Part shown: positions 55,875-64,000 of the stretch, piece by piece
Layout of the letters: the number at the start of each line of letters is the position of its first letter
Position numbering within the stretch: position 1 is the first letter of the stretch
Assembly (NCBI RefSeq): GCF_003966695.1
Contig: NZ_AP018827.1
Location: forward strand, 1,902,501-1,966,500
Source of the DNA: Asticcacaulis excentricus
GTDB taxonomy: Bacteria; Pseudomonadota; Alphaproteobacteria; Caulobacterales; Caulobacteraceae
DNA length: 64,000 nt
Direction of reading: 5' to 3'
The notes under the pieces: generated by a model
The model's database searches: none
What the model saw: only the letters and a program-made list of their open reading frames with translations
Told to the model about the DNA's origin: nothing
Made by a program: the position numbers and the translations under genes

Positions 55875-56214
55875 GCGGGAACCTTGGACATTTTATTTTA
55901 TTGAACGCCACCCAATAAAACGTTCAAAAAATATGCGCAAGGTCAAATTACTGTCCTCAGGTGCACGGACTGAAGTAGGTCAGATGTGAAGGTAAATGGG
56001 ATGACGCCATCCTTCAGAGGGGGGGTTAGTTGGTTAGAATCCATACAGAGAATTGGTTTCTCCAAACTTATCGGCCTGTTCGTTGACGCGGACAGGTCTG
56101 AAATTTTATCGACCTATTTCAAACACAATTCAGATATATCTAAATACGCATCAGAGACACGCGGGTTTCACCGTGTTTCTGATAGGTATACACACACAGA
56201 AAGGTATCTGAATC
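55875..56214. other. Gap of 340 bases with inverted repeats, divergent promoter region
   Basis: No gene was found. Two interleaved inverted repeats lie near the receptor: TTTTATTG (55896-55903) with CAATAAAA (55913-55920), and TTGAACG (55901-55907) with CGTTCAA (55921-55927). There is a run of eight G at about 56019-56026. AGATATATCT lies near 56132-56141. A near-perfect 12-bp inverted repeat, ATCAGAGACACG / CGTGTTTCTGAT (56150-56161, 56172-56183), lies 32 bases before the padR start. The last is the best candidate for a PadR autoregulatory site. Confidence 0.55.
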
Positions 56215-56784
56215 ATGAGGGACTTTCCCTTTGGACGCGGGCGGGGCGGTGGTCATCATCGCGGCTGGCCCGAAGAGGGCCGTGGCGGCCCGTTTGGTGA
56301 GCGCGGGCCTGGTCGGCATGGCCGGGGCGGTCGCGGTCGCGGCTTCGGTCATGGCGGCCTGCGGCTGGTGCTGCTCAGGCTGATCAGCGACAAACCCAGC
56401 CACGGCTATGAACTGATCCGCGCCATCGACGACCATTTCAACGGTCAGTACGCGCCGTCGCCCGGCATTGTCTATCCGGCCCTGAGCTGGCTGGAAGATG
56501 GCGGCTTCATCACCATCACCCCCGATGCCGAAGGCCGCAAGGTCGCCACCATCACCGAAGCGGGTACGGCTTTTCTGGCTGAGCGCGCCGAAGAGGTGGA
56601 ACGCCTGTTTGCCGAGGCCCCGCAAAGCGCCCCGGAAGGGCCGGATTTCGCGCCGATCTTTCGCGCCATGGACAATCTCAAGGCGGCTCTGCGCAACCGC
56701 GCGGCGCGACCACTGACGCAGGACGAACTGCACGCCATTGTCGACGGCATCGACGATCTGGCCCGCCGTATCGAGAGGTCGTGA
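56215..56784 (+). CDS. PadR-family transcriptional regulator
   Basis: The 189-residue regulator has an N-terminal G/R/H-rich stretch (residues 5-47), a PadR winged helix (LRLVLLRLISDKPSHGYELI, PSPGIVYPALSWLEDGGFI) and a C-terminal dimerisation helix (residues 130-185). PadR proteins of this Gly/His-rich type are often metal- or flavin-linked, but the ligand is unknown here. The ATG of the siderophore-interacting protein gene begins one base after the stop, so the regulator probably controls its own operon. Confidence 0.9.
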   Translation: MRDFPFGRGRGGGHHRGWPEEGRGGPFGERGPGRHGRGGRGRGFGHGGLRLVLLRLISDKPSHGYELIRAIDDHFNGQYAPSPGIVYPALSWLEDGGFITITPDAEGRKVATITEAGTAFLAERAEEVERLFAEAPQSAPEGPDFAPIFRAMDNLKAALRNRAARPLTQDELHAIVDGIDDLARRIERS

Positions 56785-56785
56785 G

Positions 56786-57466
56786 ATGGCCGAAGACAAT
56801 CGCACACCCCTGCGCGTTCGCTTCGAACTGCGCCGCCGCGAACTGCGGGTGGCTGAGCGTCACCTGCTGACACCGCATATGCTGCGTCTGGTCCTCAGTG
56901 GCGATCTGGAGGGGTTTCAGTCGCTGGGCTTTGATGATCATGTGAAGCTCTTGTTTCCCGATCCGCAGGGCGGAGAAACGCCGGTCATGCGCGACTACAC
57001 GCCGCGCGCCTTTGATGTGAGCAAGGGGCGGCTGACCCTCGACTTTGCCCTGCATGACCCGGCGGGACCGGCCACCCAATGGGCGTTACAAGCGAAGATC
57101 GGCGATACGCTCCACATTGGCGGCCCGCGCGGTTCCCAGGTGTGGCTGGATGCGTTCGACCATTATCTGCTGATCGGTGATGAAACAGCCTTGCCGGCCA
57201 TCGGCCGTCGTCTGGAAAGCGCCCCGGCGGGTCAGGTGATTACGGTGCTGGCCTTGGTCGAAACTGCGGCTGAGCGTCAGACGTGGGTCACTCAGGCCAA
57301 GGCGGATATTCGCTGGCTTTATCGTGCCGAAGCCGATGATGTGCTGAGCGCCATCGACGCTCTGACCCTCCCTGCCGATCCGCTGGTGTGGATCGCCGGA
57401 GAGGCGCAGTGGGCCCGCACGGTCAGGAGCCATCTGCACGACAGGGGTTTTAATCCGAAGGGATAA
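56786..57466 (+). CDS. Siderophore-interacting protein, C-terminus lost by frameshift
   Basis: FAD-binding ferric-chelate reductase of the SIP/ViuB family. The 226-residue protein has FELRRRELRVAERHLLTPHM, the FAD motif RDYTPRAFD, GGPRGS and LLIGDETALPAIGRRLES. The family normally ends in ASGYW-x-x-G. Here the frame stops (TAA 57464-57466) right before it. Reading one base later, 57463-57522 gives IKASGYWLKGEPGAHTSLD and a stop, exactly the missing end. A single G is therefore missing around 57460-57462, a recent mutation or a sequencing error. The core enzyme may still fold. Confidence 0.88.
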   Translation: MAEDNRTPLRVRFELRRRELRVAERHLLTPHMLRLVLSGDLEGFQSLGFDDHVKLLFPDPQGGETPVMRDYTPRAFDVSKGRLTLDFALHDPAGPATQWALQAKIGDTLHIGGPRGSQVWLDAFDHYLLIGDETALPAIGRRLESAPAGQVITVLALVETAAERQTWVTQAKADIRWLYRAEADDVLSAIDALTLPADPLVWIAGEAQWARTVRSHLHDRGFNPKG

Positions 57467-57651
57467 AGGCCTCTGGGTATTGGCTCAAGGGTGAACCGGG
57501 TGCGCACACCTCGCTCGATTAACGTACCTTCCGCAAGCTTGATCTGTAACGGCCTGTGTGGCGTATTAAAGCCACATTGACGTTTGATAGTGGAGGCTCG
57601 ATACTCCCTCGCCAATACGGGCTTTTTCACAGGGAGTTGAGTGTTAAGACC

Positions 57652-58194
57652 ATGCGTAAGATGATGATTGGTGCGGCACTTGGCGTCTCTCTGGTAACGC
57701 TCGCCGCCTGCGCGACCCCCACCCCTTATCAGCCTGTGACGGGTGACCCGTCTTCGTCTCTGGCGCGCGGCTATTCCGACCAGCGGATCGAAACCAATCG
57801 CTACCGCTTGAAATTCTCCGGCAATTCCTCGACCTCGCGTGAGACGGTCGAGGACTATATGCTGTACCGCGCCGCCGAACTGGCGCTGGAAAACGGCTAT
57901 GACTGGTTCAGTCTGGTGGGCCGCAACACCAAGGAAGACCGCACGACCAGCACCACCTATCGTGACCCGTTCCCGCGTCTCTATGGCGGCTTCTACTACC
58001 GCTATTATCGCGGCGCCTGGGGCTCCTGGGGGGCGTGGGAAGAGGATCAGACGACCTTTTATCGCTATGAAACCTCGGCCGAGGTCATCTTCGGCAAGGG
58101 TCAAAAGCCGAGCGACCCTAATGCCTATGACGCGCGCGAGGTGAAGCAGAACCTCGACCCGCGTATTGTGCGACCGACCACGGATCGCCGCTGA
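57652..58194 (+). CDS. CC0125/CC1285-family lipoprotein
   Basis: The 180-residue envelope lipoprotein has signal peptide MRKMMIGAALGVSLVTLAAC with lipobox LAAC (Cys20). The family domain starts TPYQPVTG and continues with GYSDQRIETNRYRLKFSGNS, RETVEDYMLYRAAELAL and NGYDWFSLVGRNT. The family is named after C. crescentus CC0125/CC1285; function unknown. A Gly/Tyr/Trp-rich segment (GGFYYRYYRGAWGSWGAWEE) is unusual. ATG 57652 begins directly with the signal peptide. Confidence 0.88.
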   Translation: MRKMMIGAALGVSLVTLAACATPTPYQPVTGDPSSSLARGYSDQRIETNRYRLKFSGNSSTSRETVEDYMLYRAAELALENGYDWFSLVGRNTKEDRTTSTTYRDPFPRLYGGFYYRYYRGAWGSWGAWEEDQTTFYRYETSAEVIFGKGQKPSDPNAYDAREVKQNLDPRIVRPTTDRR

Positions 58195-58199
58195 ACCCT

Positions 58200-58230
58200 A
58201 AAGGGAGCCCAAAGGCTCCCTTTTTTATTT
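58200..58230 (+). terminator. Intrinsic terminator after the lipoprotein gene
   Basis: Stem AAGGGAGCC / GGCTCCCTT with a CAAA loop and a T6 run. The T-run runs into the 3' end of the convergent DUF6065 gene. Confidence 0.88.
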
Positions 58231-58980
58231 CGGTTCGTCGATACCTTCGTAGCGCACAGGGTTCACGCGGCGGCGGTTCATATGCTCCTGCGGGGCTTCG
58301 GACTGATCCGGCAGCTCGCCCTTGTGGTAGAATTTTTGCCAGGCCTGTTTGATGGCCGCCGGGTCGCGATTGACGAGGCTTTCATTGAACCTGGCGCGGC
58401 TTTCCGACCACGCCTTGAATTGCTCCAGCAGGTCCGGGTCGGCCTCGATCGGCTTGACCACCGGCTGCACCTCATCCGTCTTGCGATGCTCGATGACATT
58501 GATGAAGCAGAAGGGTTCGCCTTTCTGGAAATGCACGACGCCCGGCCGCGTGAAGCGCCAGTTCATCGTAAAGGGAAACGGCAGCCAGTCGGTTTCGATC
58601 AGGCCGGTCAGGGGCGCGATGCCGTCCTTGACGTGGTTGGGTGCCCCTGTGGCCCACAGGGCAAAGCCTGGCGGCGTGCGAAACAGATAGCCGGTATGGA
58701 AGGTGACGATACCCTGACTGAAATGGCTCTGCACAAAGTGTTCGACGTGCGCGCCGGGGCGGTCGCCGGTGATGATGATGTCGCTGGCCAGCTTGCCACC
58801 GTTCCATTCGATCGTAATGTCTTCGGGGACCAGCAGCTCCCACCCGGTCGAATTGGCCATGGTAAGCGGCAGGCAGCGATAGGGGAAGCGGTTGGAAAAC
58901 GCATCCATCCAGTCGCGATCGGTGCGGCCGGGAATGATTTCACGCGGGCCGGCCTGAACGACAAAACATTCCAATTCCAT
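58225..58980 (-). CDS. DUF6065-like protein of unknown function
   Basis: The 251-residue cytosolic-looking protein begins MELECFVVQAGPREIIPGR. Conserved-looking segments are RDWMDAFSNRFPYRCLPLTM, ANSTGWELLVPEDITIEWNG and HFSQGIVTFHTGYLFRTPPG. From memory this fits DUF6065; no catalytic motif is visible. The charged C-terminus (QEHMNRRRVNPVRYEG) is lower in complexity. It is divergent from the ProX gene 29 bases away. Confidence 0.65.
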   Translation of the reverse strand: MELECFVVQAGPREIIPGRTDRDWMDAFSNRFPYRCLPLTMANSTGWELLVPEDITIEWNGGKLASDIIITGDRPGAHVEHFVQSHFSQGIVTFHTGYLFRTPPGFALWATGAPNHVKDGIAPLTGLIETDWLPFPFTMNWRFTRPGVVHFQKGEPFCFINVIEHRKTDEVQPVVKPIEADPDLLEQFKAWSESRARFNESLVNRDPAAIKQAWQKFYHKGELPDQSEAPQEHMNRRRVNPVRYEGIDEPK

Positions 58981-59009
58981 TACGCTTCGGGCTCCTGTAA
59001 ACGCGACGA

Positions 59010-59519
59010 ATGACCGAAAACAGCTTTTATACGCAAAGCACCCTGCTTCAAGCCCTAAACGGCTGGGGCCTGTTGCCGCGGACCACTGAACATGAGGCGG
59101 TGTTTCGCGTCGGTGAAGGCGAAGGGATTAAGGATACTCTCCCCGGTGCCCACAGCAAAAACCTGTTCCTGAAGGACGATAAGGGGCAATTGTGGCTGAT
59201 CAGCGCCGAACAGCAGACGCAGATCAATCTGAAAGCCCTGCCGAAAGTGATCGGGTCCGGGCGTCTGAGTTTCGGTTCTGAGGAACGCCTGTATCAGGCG
59301 CTGGGCGTGCGACCGGGTTCGGTGACGGCGCTGGCTCTGATCAACGACCCGGAGCACAAGGTCAGATTTATTCTTGATCAGCGGTTGTATGACGCTGACA
59401 TCGTCAACTTCCACCCGCTGATCAATACGGCGACCACGGCGCTCGATCAGGCCGATTTTCGGCGTTTTCTGGATAAGCTGGGCCGCGACTACCGGGTTAT
59501 CGACTTTTCGGACGTGTAG
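59010..59519 (+). CDS. Ala-tRNA(Pro) deacylase ProX (YbaK-like)
   Basis: Trans-editing hydrolase that clears alanine mischarged on tRNA(Pro). The 169-residue single INS-type domain has GAHSKNLFLKDDKGQLWLIS near residue 46, GSGRLSFGSEERLYQALGV and the C-terminal NFHPLINTATTAL. ProXp-ala specificity is inferred from length and the GAHSKNLFLKD motif. The ROK gene starts at the next base after the stop. Confidence 0.88.
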   Translation: MTENSFYTQSTLLQALNGWGLLPRTTEHEAVFRVGEGEGIKDTLPGAHSKNLFLKDDKGQLWLISAEQQTQINLKALPKVIGSGRLSFGSEERLYQALGVRPGSVTALALINDPEHKVRFILDQRLYDADIVNFHPLINTATTALDQADFRRFLDKLGRDYRVIDFSDV

Positions 59520-60602
59520 ATGTTTCCCCACCTGACCCACGGCCATCGCAAGGTGCTTGAGGCGCTGGTCCGCCACGGGACGGCAGCGCGTGCCGAGCTG
59601 GCCGAGGCGTCGGGCTATACGCGACCGGCGGTGACCAATCTGGTGCGCGACCTGATGGATTGGGGACTGGTCGAGGAAGATAACGGAGCCTATGTGCACA
59701 CCGGGCGGCGGGGTCAGCCGCAAAAGCCGGTGTCGCTGCGGTCGGGTGCGGCCTACGCCTTCGGTATCGGCTTTACGACCGGGGCGCTTGATCTGGTGGC
59801 GATGGATCTGGGCGGTCGGGTGGTCGGCCGCACGCGCACGCCGCTGGTCGAACCGACGCCGCGCGCCGTGCTGGAGGCCGTGCAGCAGCAACTGGAAAGC
59901 GCCTATGGCAAGAGCCATGTGGTGCGCTGGCGACAACTGGGCTTCGGGATCGGTGTGGCCTCGGACCTGCCGCCCGAACAGGCACAGGCGTGGAACCTCG
60001 CCTATCGCCGCGAGGAGCTGATCAGCTATTTCGCCAACAATCTGGAAGGTCCGGTCTTTATCGAAGCCGAACCTCTGGCCTGCGGCATTGGCGAACGCGT
60101 CTTTGGCATTGGCGCGCGCTATCAGACCTATCTGATCGTGCATATCGGGCTTGAGATCGGCGGCGCGCTGTTTATCGAGGGGCGTCCGTTCCGGGGAGGG
60201 CAAGGTATGTCAGGAGCGGGGCAGATCGGGCAGTTTTTCAGCGAGGCGGAGTCTCCGGATGGTCGCGACCTTATGAAGCTTCTGACCACCGCCGGGTTCG
60301 GGGTAGGTGACCTTAGCGATCTCGATATCCTGCCCGAAGCGGCGCAGGGCGTCATTGAGGACTGGACACATAGCGCGGCCGCGCGTCTGTCCGTGGGTCT
60401 GGCCAAACTCAGTCCATTCCTCAGCCCCGATGCCATCATCCTGACGGGGCGCCTCAGCCCTTCAATCTTGAAAGCGCTGGCCGAGGCGATGCAGTTTGGC
60501 GAGGGCGCGCCGGTGGTTGAAGCCTCGCGTCTTGGGGCGTTTCAAACCGCCATCGGGGCGGCGGCCTTGCCGGTGTTTTGTAACCTGCTCCCGCAGGGGT
60601 AA
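59520..60602 (+). CDS. ROK-family transcriptional regulator lacking the zinc motif
   Basis: The 360-residue protein has an N-terminal winged helix (RAELAEASGYTRPAVTNLVR, residues 24-43) and a ROK sugar-kinase-like domain (AYAFGIGFTTGALDLVAMDL; VHIGLEIGGALFIEGR). The usual CxCGxxGC zinc motif after GAGQIGQ is absent (replaced by FFSEAESPDGRD), and no DxGGT ATP loop is present, so it is a regulator rather than a kinase. It lies just before a GH78 rhamnosidase gene and may control it (inference). Confidence 0.85.
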   Translation: MFPHLTHGHRKVLEALVRHGTAARAELAEASGYTRPAVTNLVRDLMDWGLVEEDNGAYVHTGRRGQPQKPVSLRSGAAYAFGIGFTTGALDLVAMDLGGRVVGRTRTPLVEPTPRAVLEAVQQQLESAYGKSHVVRWRQLGFGIGVASDLPPEQAQAWNLAYRREELISYFANNLEGPVFIEAEPLACGIGERVFGIGARYQTYLIVHIGLEIGGALFIEGRPFRGGQGMSGAGQIGQFFSEAESPDGRDLMKLLTTAGFGVGDLSDLDILPEAAQGVIEDWTHSAAARLSVGLAKLSPFLSPDAIILTGRLSPSILKALAEAMQFGEGAPVVEASRLGAFQTAIGAAALPVFCNLLPQG

Positions 60603-60730
60603 GTCCGTAAGCCTTATCGGAACTTCGGAACAGGGTCGAGTTGTCCACCCCAAAGTCAATGGGCCTTGCCTGACGACAACAGAACCCAGTATGCAAACAA
60701 AATAACATTAGAAAATAAAGGAAACGCGCC

Positions 60731-63700
60731 ATGTTGACACGTCGGGGAGCACTCTCAGGTGCATTGAACGGCGCGGGTCTGGCCACCGCTGCACTCGCCG
60801 TTCCGGCGTCTGCTGCTGAAAAGCGAGATAGCTTACGCCTGACGCGGTTGAAAGCCAATCTGTGTGACAACCCGTTAGGTGTGGAAAATCAGGATGTTCG
60901 CCTCTCATGGCAGTGCGCCTCCGCGCGGCGGGGAACGATGCAGACCGCCTGGCGGATAGAGGTCGCGTCAAGTGACGCAAACCTTCGGGCCGGCCTTGCC
61001 GATCTCTGGGACAGCGGCCGTGTTGAAAGCGATCAGACCTTTGACGTCATTTATGCGGGAAAGCCACTCGGCTCGCGCCAGAGGGCGGTCTGGCGGGTTA
61101 CGGTGTGGGACTGTCACGGACGTGTCGCGACAAGCGCTCCCGCCTTCTGGGAGATGGCACTGCTGTCACCAGATGACTGGCAGGCCCAATGGCTGGCAGC
61201 GGAAGATACCGATATGCGCGGGGATCGTGAAGCCGGTCTCTATTGGGTTACGGCCGATGCGTCATCGAAAGCTCCGTCCTGTCAGGTCCGGCTGGTCTTT
61301 GATCTCGAGACGGATGCCGAAACAACCCTGATGACGATTTCCTCGACCTCTTACGAGGCTCGAATTGACGGCAGCCTGATTGATCTGCCGCCTCGGCCTG
61401 CCAATGCCTGGGGGCCGCGAGGTGTGGTCGAAACCGTACGGACAATCAAAGCTGGAACGCATGTTCTGACTCTAAGTCTGAAAGGGGAAAAACCCCAGTG
61501 TGCCATGTTGGTGCGTGCCCGGTTGCGCGACGGTCGGGTTGTCCGTTTTGACGATCTAACCGCCCGTGCATCCTCAGAGAAACCTGAAGGCTGGACCCAG
61601 CCGGATTTTGATGCGTCGGCATGGCCAACGGTGAAACGTTCGGCGCGTGAAGATCAACCTTTACCGGGTAAAGGCGCTTTTTTGATGCGCCGCGATTTTA
61701 CAGCCACGGATGCGGTGGCTCAGGCTCGGCTGTATGTGACGGCCTTGGGCGCCTATGAGACCTATATCAATGGCAAGCGGGTCGGCGATGCCCTGCTGGC
61801 CCCCGAATCCATGGATTTCTCCAAACGCATCCTTTACCGCGTCTTTGATGTGACAAACATGGTCGGACGCGGGGCAAATGTTATCGGTGCCATGGTCGCC
61901 GATGGCTGGTATGGCAGTTATACGTCACCTCAGGGTCGTTTTGCTTTTGGCAATCCGCCCCTGCGCTTTATGGCTCAGTTGGAACTGACCTACTCAAGCG
62001 GTAGGGTTGAGCGCGTCGTCACGGATCAGAGCTGGATGATCAGTGCCTCTCCTATCCTCAAGTCAGATATATATGACGGCGAAGACTATGATGCGCGTCG
62101 TGAGCAGCCCGGTTGGGCCGCGCCGGGGTTTCACCCGGACGCGAAGTGGTCGCCTGTGGCGATTGCCCCGTCGGTGACCGCAAAGCTTCAGCCGACCGTA
62201 AGCCCGCCAATACGACGCATGGGCCTGTTGAAGGCGAAATCCCTTAAAGCTGTTAACGGGAGCTGGGTGGTTGATTTTGGCCAGAACTTTGCGGGCTGGG
62301 CGAAAATAAGAGTAAAGGGCATCGCCGGGCAAAAGGTGACCTTGAAGTTTGCCGAAATACTCAAACCCGACGGCAGTGTTGATCAAGCCAATCTGAGAGC
62401 CGCACTTGCCACAGATACCTATGTGCTGAAGGGCGACCCGGCGGGTGAAGTCTGGGAGCCGCGCTTCACCTATCATGGCTTTCGATATGTCGAAATCTCC
62501 GGCTTATCAAACGCGCCGACGCCTGATGACGTTATGGGCGTCGTCATCCACAGCGACACATCAAGAACCGGGCATCTGCGCATCGGCCATCCAATTATTC
62601 AGACCCTTTGGCAAAACAGCCTGTGGAGTCAGAAGTCGAATTTTATGGGTATTCCTACGGACTGTCCTCAACGCGACGAACGCTTGGGATGGATGGGGGA
62701 TGCGCATGTCTTTTGGGACGCGGCGGCCTTCAATATGGATGTCGGCACCTTTACGCAGCGCTGGATGGCTGACGTCCGTGATGCCCAGTGGCCGAATGGG
62801 GCTTTTGCCTTTATCTCGCCTAACAGCATGCGCGATACGGCCCCTAACGAGGCCTCACCCGGGTGGGCGGATGCCGGTGTCATCCTGCCCTGGACCACGT
62901 GGCAACGGTACGGCGACACTGAGGTTATCAACCAGAACTGGGAGGCTATGTCCGCCTATATTGGCTATATCGCCGCTCTTAGCGATGACGGCATTTGGAG
63001 TAAGGGCCACGGATGGGATTTCGGAGACTGGCTGGCGCTCGATTCTCGCTGGCCCGGCGATCATACGACGCCACCCGACCTGATCGGGACGGCCATGTGG
63101 AAGCATTCGACGCTGGCCATGATGGATATGGCGAAGGCGACAAAACGGCAGAAGGCCTTAGAGGACTATACGCGTCTGGCGGAGAAGATCGACGCGGCCT
63201 TTGCCAAAGCCTTTGTCCATTCGGACGGGACCGTCGGCAATGGCTCCCAGACGGGTTACATTCTGGCGTTGCGCTATAATCTTGTGCCGCCGCAATTGCG
63301 GGCCGAAGTGGCCGGAAGGTTGTATGACAATATTGTAAGTCGGGGCCGTTTATTGACTACGGGCTTCCTTGGGACACCCCACAGCCTCGACGTACTAGCC
63401 GACAATGGCTATGCGTCACTGGTGTATGACCTGTTGCTACGCACAGAATACCCTTCCTGGGGCTATATGGTCATGAAGGGGGCGACAACGACCTGGGAGC
63501 GTTGGAATGGAGATGCTGGCGACATCTCAATGAACTCCTTCAACCACTACGCGCTTGGGGCGGTTATTGGTTTTGTCTATCGCCGCATTGCCGGAATTGA
63601 CCCGATCGAACCGGGCTTCCGTCGTTTCCGCTTCAAGCCGGTACTTGATCGCCGCGTCGCTTCCGGAGGCGCGCAGTATGACGCCGTATCCGGGCGTATT

Positions 63701-63913
63701 TCAACCGACTGGACCCTGAATCCGGAGGGTCATTTCAGGCTCAGGCTCAGTGTGCCGCCCAACACCCGCGCCGAAGTTCATTTACCTGCTACGAATCAAA
63801 CGAATATACGCGAAAACGGCAAGCCTCTCGCGTCACAGTCATTGGGCATTGTTAATGGCCGAATGGTTATCGAGGCCGGACCGGGAGACTATGATTTCGC
63901 CGTAAGGGCGTGA
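60731..63913 (+). CDS. Glycoside hydrolase family 78 alpha-L-rhamnosidase
   Basis: Releases terminal alpha-L-rhamnose from pectic rhamnogalacturonan or flavonoid glycosides. The 1060-residue protein has a Tat-like signal (LTRRGALSGALNGAGLATAA ... ASA), N-terminal beta domains (about 40-360; FWEMALLSPDDWQAQWLAAE), the (alpha/alpha)6 catalytic domain with CPQRDERLGWMGDAHVF near residue 650 holding the acidic residues, and WGYMVMKGATTTWERWNGDA near 920. A C-terminal beta-sandwich ends AVRA. ATG 60731 follows AAAGGAAAC. The 87 bases after it up to the window end show nothing. Confidence 0.93.
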   Translation: MLTRRGALSGALNGAGLATAALAVPASAAEKRDSLRLTRLKANLCDNPLGVENQDVRLSWQCASARRGTMQTAWRIEVASSDANLRAGLADLWDSGRVESDQTFDVIYAGKPLGSRQRAVWRVTVWDCHGRVATSAPAFWEMALLSPDDWQAQWLAAEDTDMRGDREAGLYWVTADASSKAPSCQVRLVFDLETDAETTLMTISSTSYEARIDGSLIDLPPRPANAWGPRGVVETVRTIKAGTHVLTLSLKGEKPQCAMLVRARLRDGRVVRFDDLTARASSEKPEGWTQPDFDASAWPTVKRSAREDQPLPGKGAFLMRRDFTATDAVAQARLYVTALGAYETYINGKRVGDALLAPESMDFSKRILYRVFDVTNMVGRGANVIGAMVADGWYGSYTSPQGRFAFGNPPLRFMAQLELTYSSGRVERVVTDQSWMISASPILKSDIYDGEDYDARREQPGWAAPGFHPDAKWSPVAIAPSVTAKLQPTVSPPIRRMGLLKAKSLKAVNGSWVVDFGQNFAGWAKIRVKGIAGQKVTLKFAEILKPDGSVDQANLRAALATDTYVLKGDPAGEVWEPRFTYHGFRYVEISGLSNAPTPDDVMGVVIHSDTSRTGHLRIGHPIIQTLWQNSLWSQKSNFMGIPTDCPQRDERLGWMGDAHVFWDAAAFNMDVGTFTQRWMADVRDAQWPNGAFAFISPNSMRDTAPNEASPGWADAGVILPWTTWQRYGDTEVINQNWEAMSAYIGYIAALSDDGIWSKGHGWDFGDWLALDSRWPGDHTTPPDLIGTAMWKHSTLAMMDMAKATKRQKALEDYTRLAEKIDAAFAKAFVHSDGTVGNGSQTGYILALRYNLVPPQLRAEVAGRLYDNIVSRGRLLTTGFLGTPHSLDVLADNGYASLVYDLLLRTEYPSWGYMVMKGATTTWERWNGDAGDISMNSFNHYALGAVIGFVYRRIAGIDPIEPGFRRFRFKPVLDRRVASGGAQYDAVSGRISTDWTLNPEGHFRLRLSVPPNTRAEVHLPATNQTNIRENGKPLASQSLGIVNGRMVIEAGPGDYDFAVRA

Positions 63914-64000
63914 AGCCTTCGGTCCTCAATGTCCCAAAAATCTTGTTAGTTGCGCCTTTCATCAAAGACTTCGGGCGTCCTGCACAGAGCCCTTGGCGAT

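Overview
This window looks like the replication-origin neighbourhood of an alphaproteobacterial chromosome of the order Caulobacterales. The genus is an inference; an Asticcacaulis-like organism would fit the moderate-to-high GC. The evidence is the junction hemE | AT-rich gap | DUF299 kinase-phosphorylase gene, which flanks Cori in Caulobacter crescentus. The gap holds TTAA-N7-TTAA motifs of the master regulator CtrA and GANTC (CcrM) sites. A giant NAD-glutamate dehydrogenase (GdhZ type), a CC0125/CC1285-family lipoprotein and many TonB-dependent receptor and plant-polymer genes fit the same order. No rRNA, tRNA, CRISPR array, insertion sequence or prophage was found.

Layout. 1-3.8 kb: rho (cut by the window edge) and the haem operon hemE-hemH-hemJ, all on the minus strand. 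3.76-4.22 kb: predicted chromosome origin. 4.2-12.7 kb: ppsR, maf-aroE-coaE, dnaQ, secB, a Tim44-domain protein with mltA, a MAPEG protein and a DUF853 ATPase. 12.7-13.3 kb: non-coding, with a candidate C-rich-loop sRNA and a three-hairpin leader. 13.3-20.8 kb: gdhZ-usp, nfuA, tsaB-rimI-fur. 20.8-22.2 kb: a GH28 pectinase-like gene. 22.5-31.2 kb: miaB-phoH-ybeY-corC-lnt, an XRE regulator, metK, trmB and a haem-b-like membrane protein. 31.4-45.4 kb: the translation cluster rimP-nusA-ylxR/L7Ae-infB ... rbfA-truB-rpsO-pnp, split by purU, an unknown gene and a DUF418 membrane protein. 45.5-64 kb: a more accessory region with a metzincin and partner, a Qnr-like pentapeptide protein, two TonB-dependent receptors, a sugar dehydrogenase, rplS-trmD, PadR plus a siderophore-interacting protein, a lipoprotein, DUF6065, ProX, a ROK regulator and a GH78 rhamnosidase.

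How the genes work together. Most of the window is housekeeping: haem synthesis, origin control, the CoA and shikimate pathways, tRNA and ribosome maturation, lipoprotein acylation. The accessory part suits an oligotroph taking up plant-derived oligosaccharides and iron chelates through TonB-dependent receptors. Regulation is visible at several places: CtrA-like sites in the origin, a palindromic operator before metK, a LacI-type operator before the DUF418 gene, a hairpin leader before gdhZ, and a trans-acting sRNA candidate with two identical C6 loops.

The most interesting non-coding signals are the sRNA candidate, the gdhZ leader, the origin, a four-copy palindromic repeat family (one copy supplies a stop codon), a tandemly multiplied terminator after the DUF418 gene, and a one-base frameshift that removes the conserved C-terminus of the siderophore-interacting protein.
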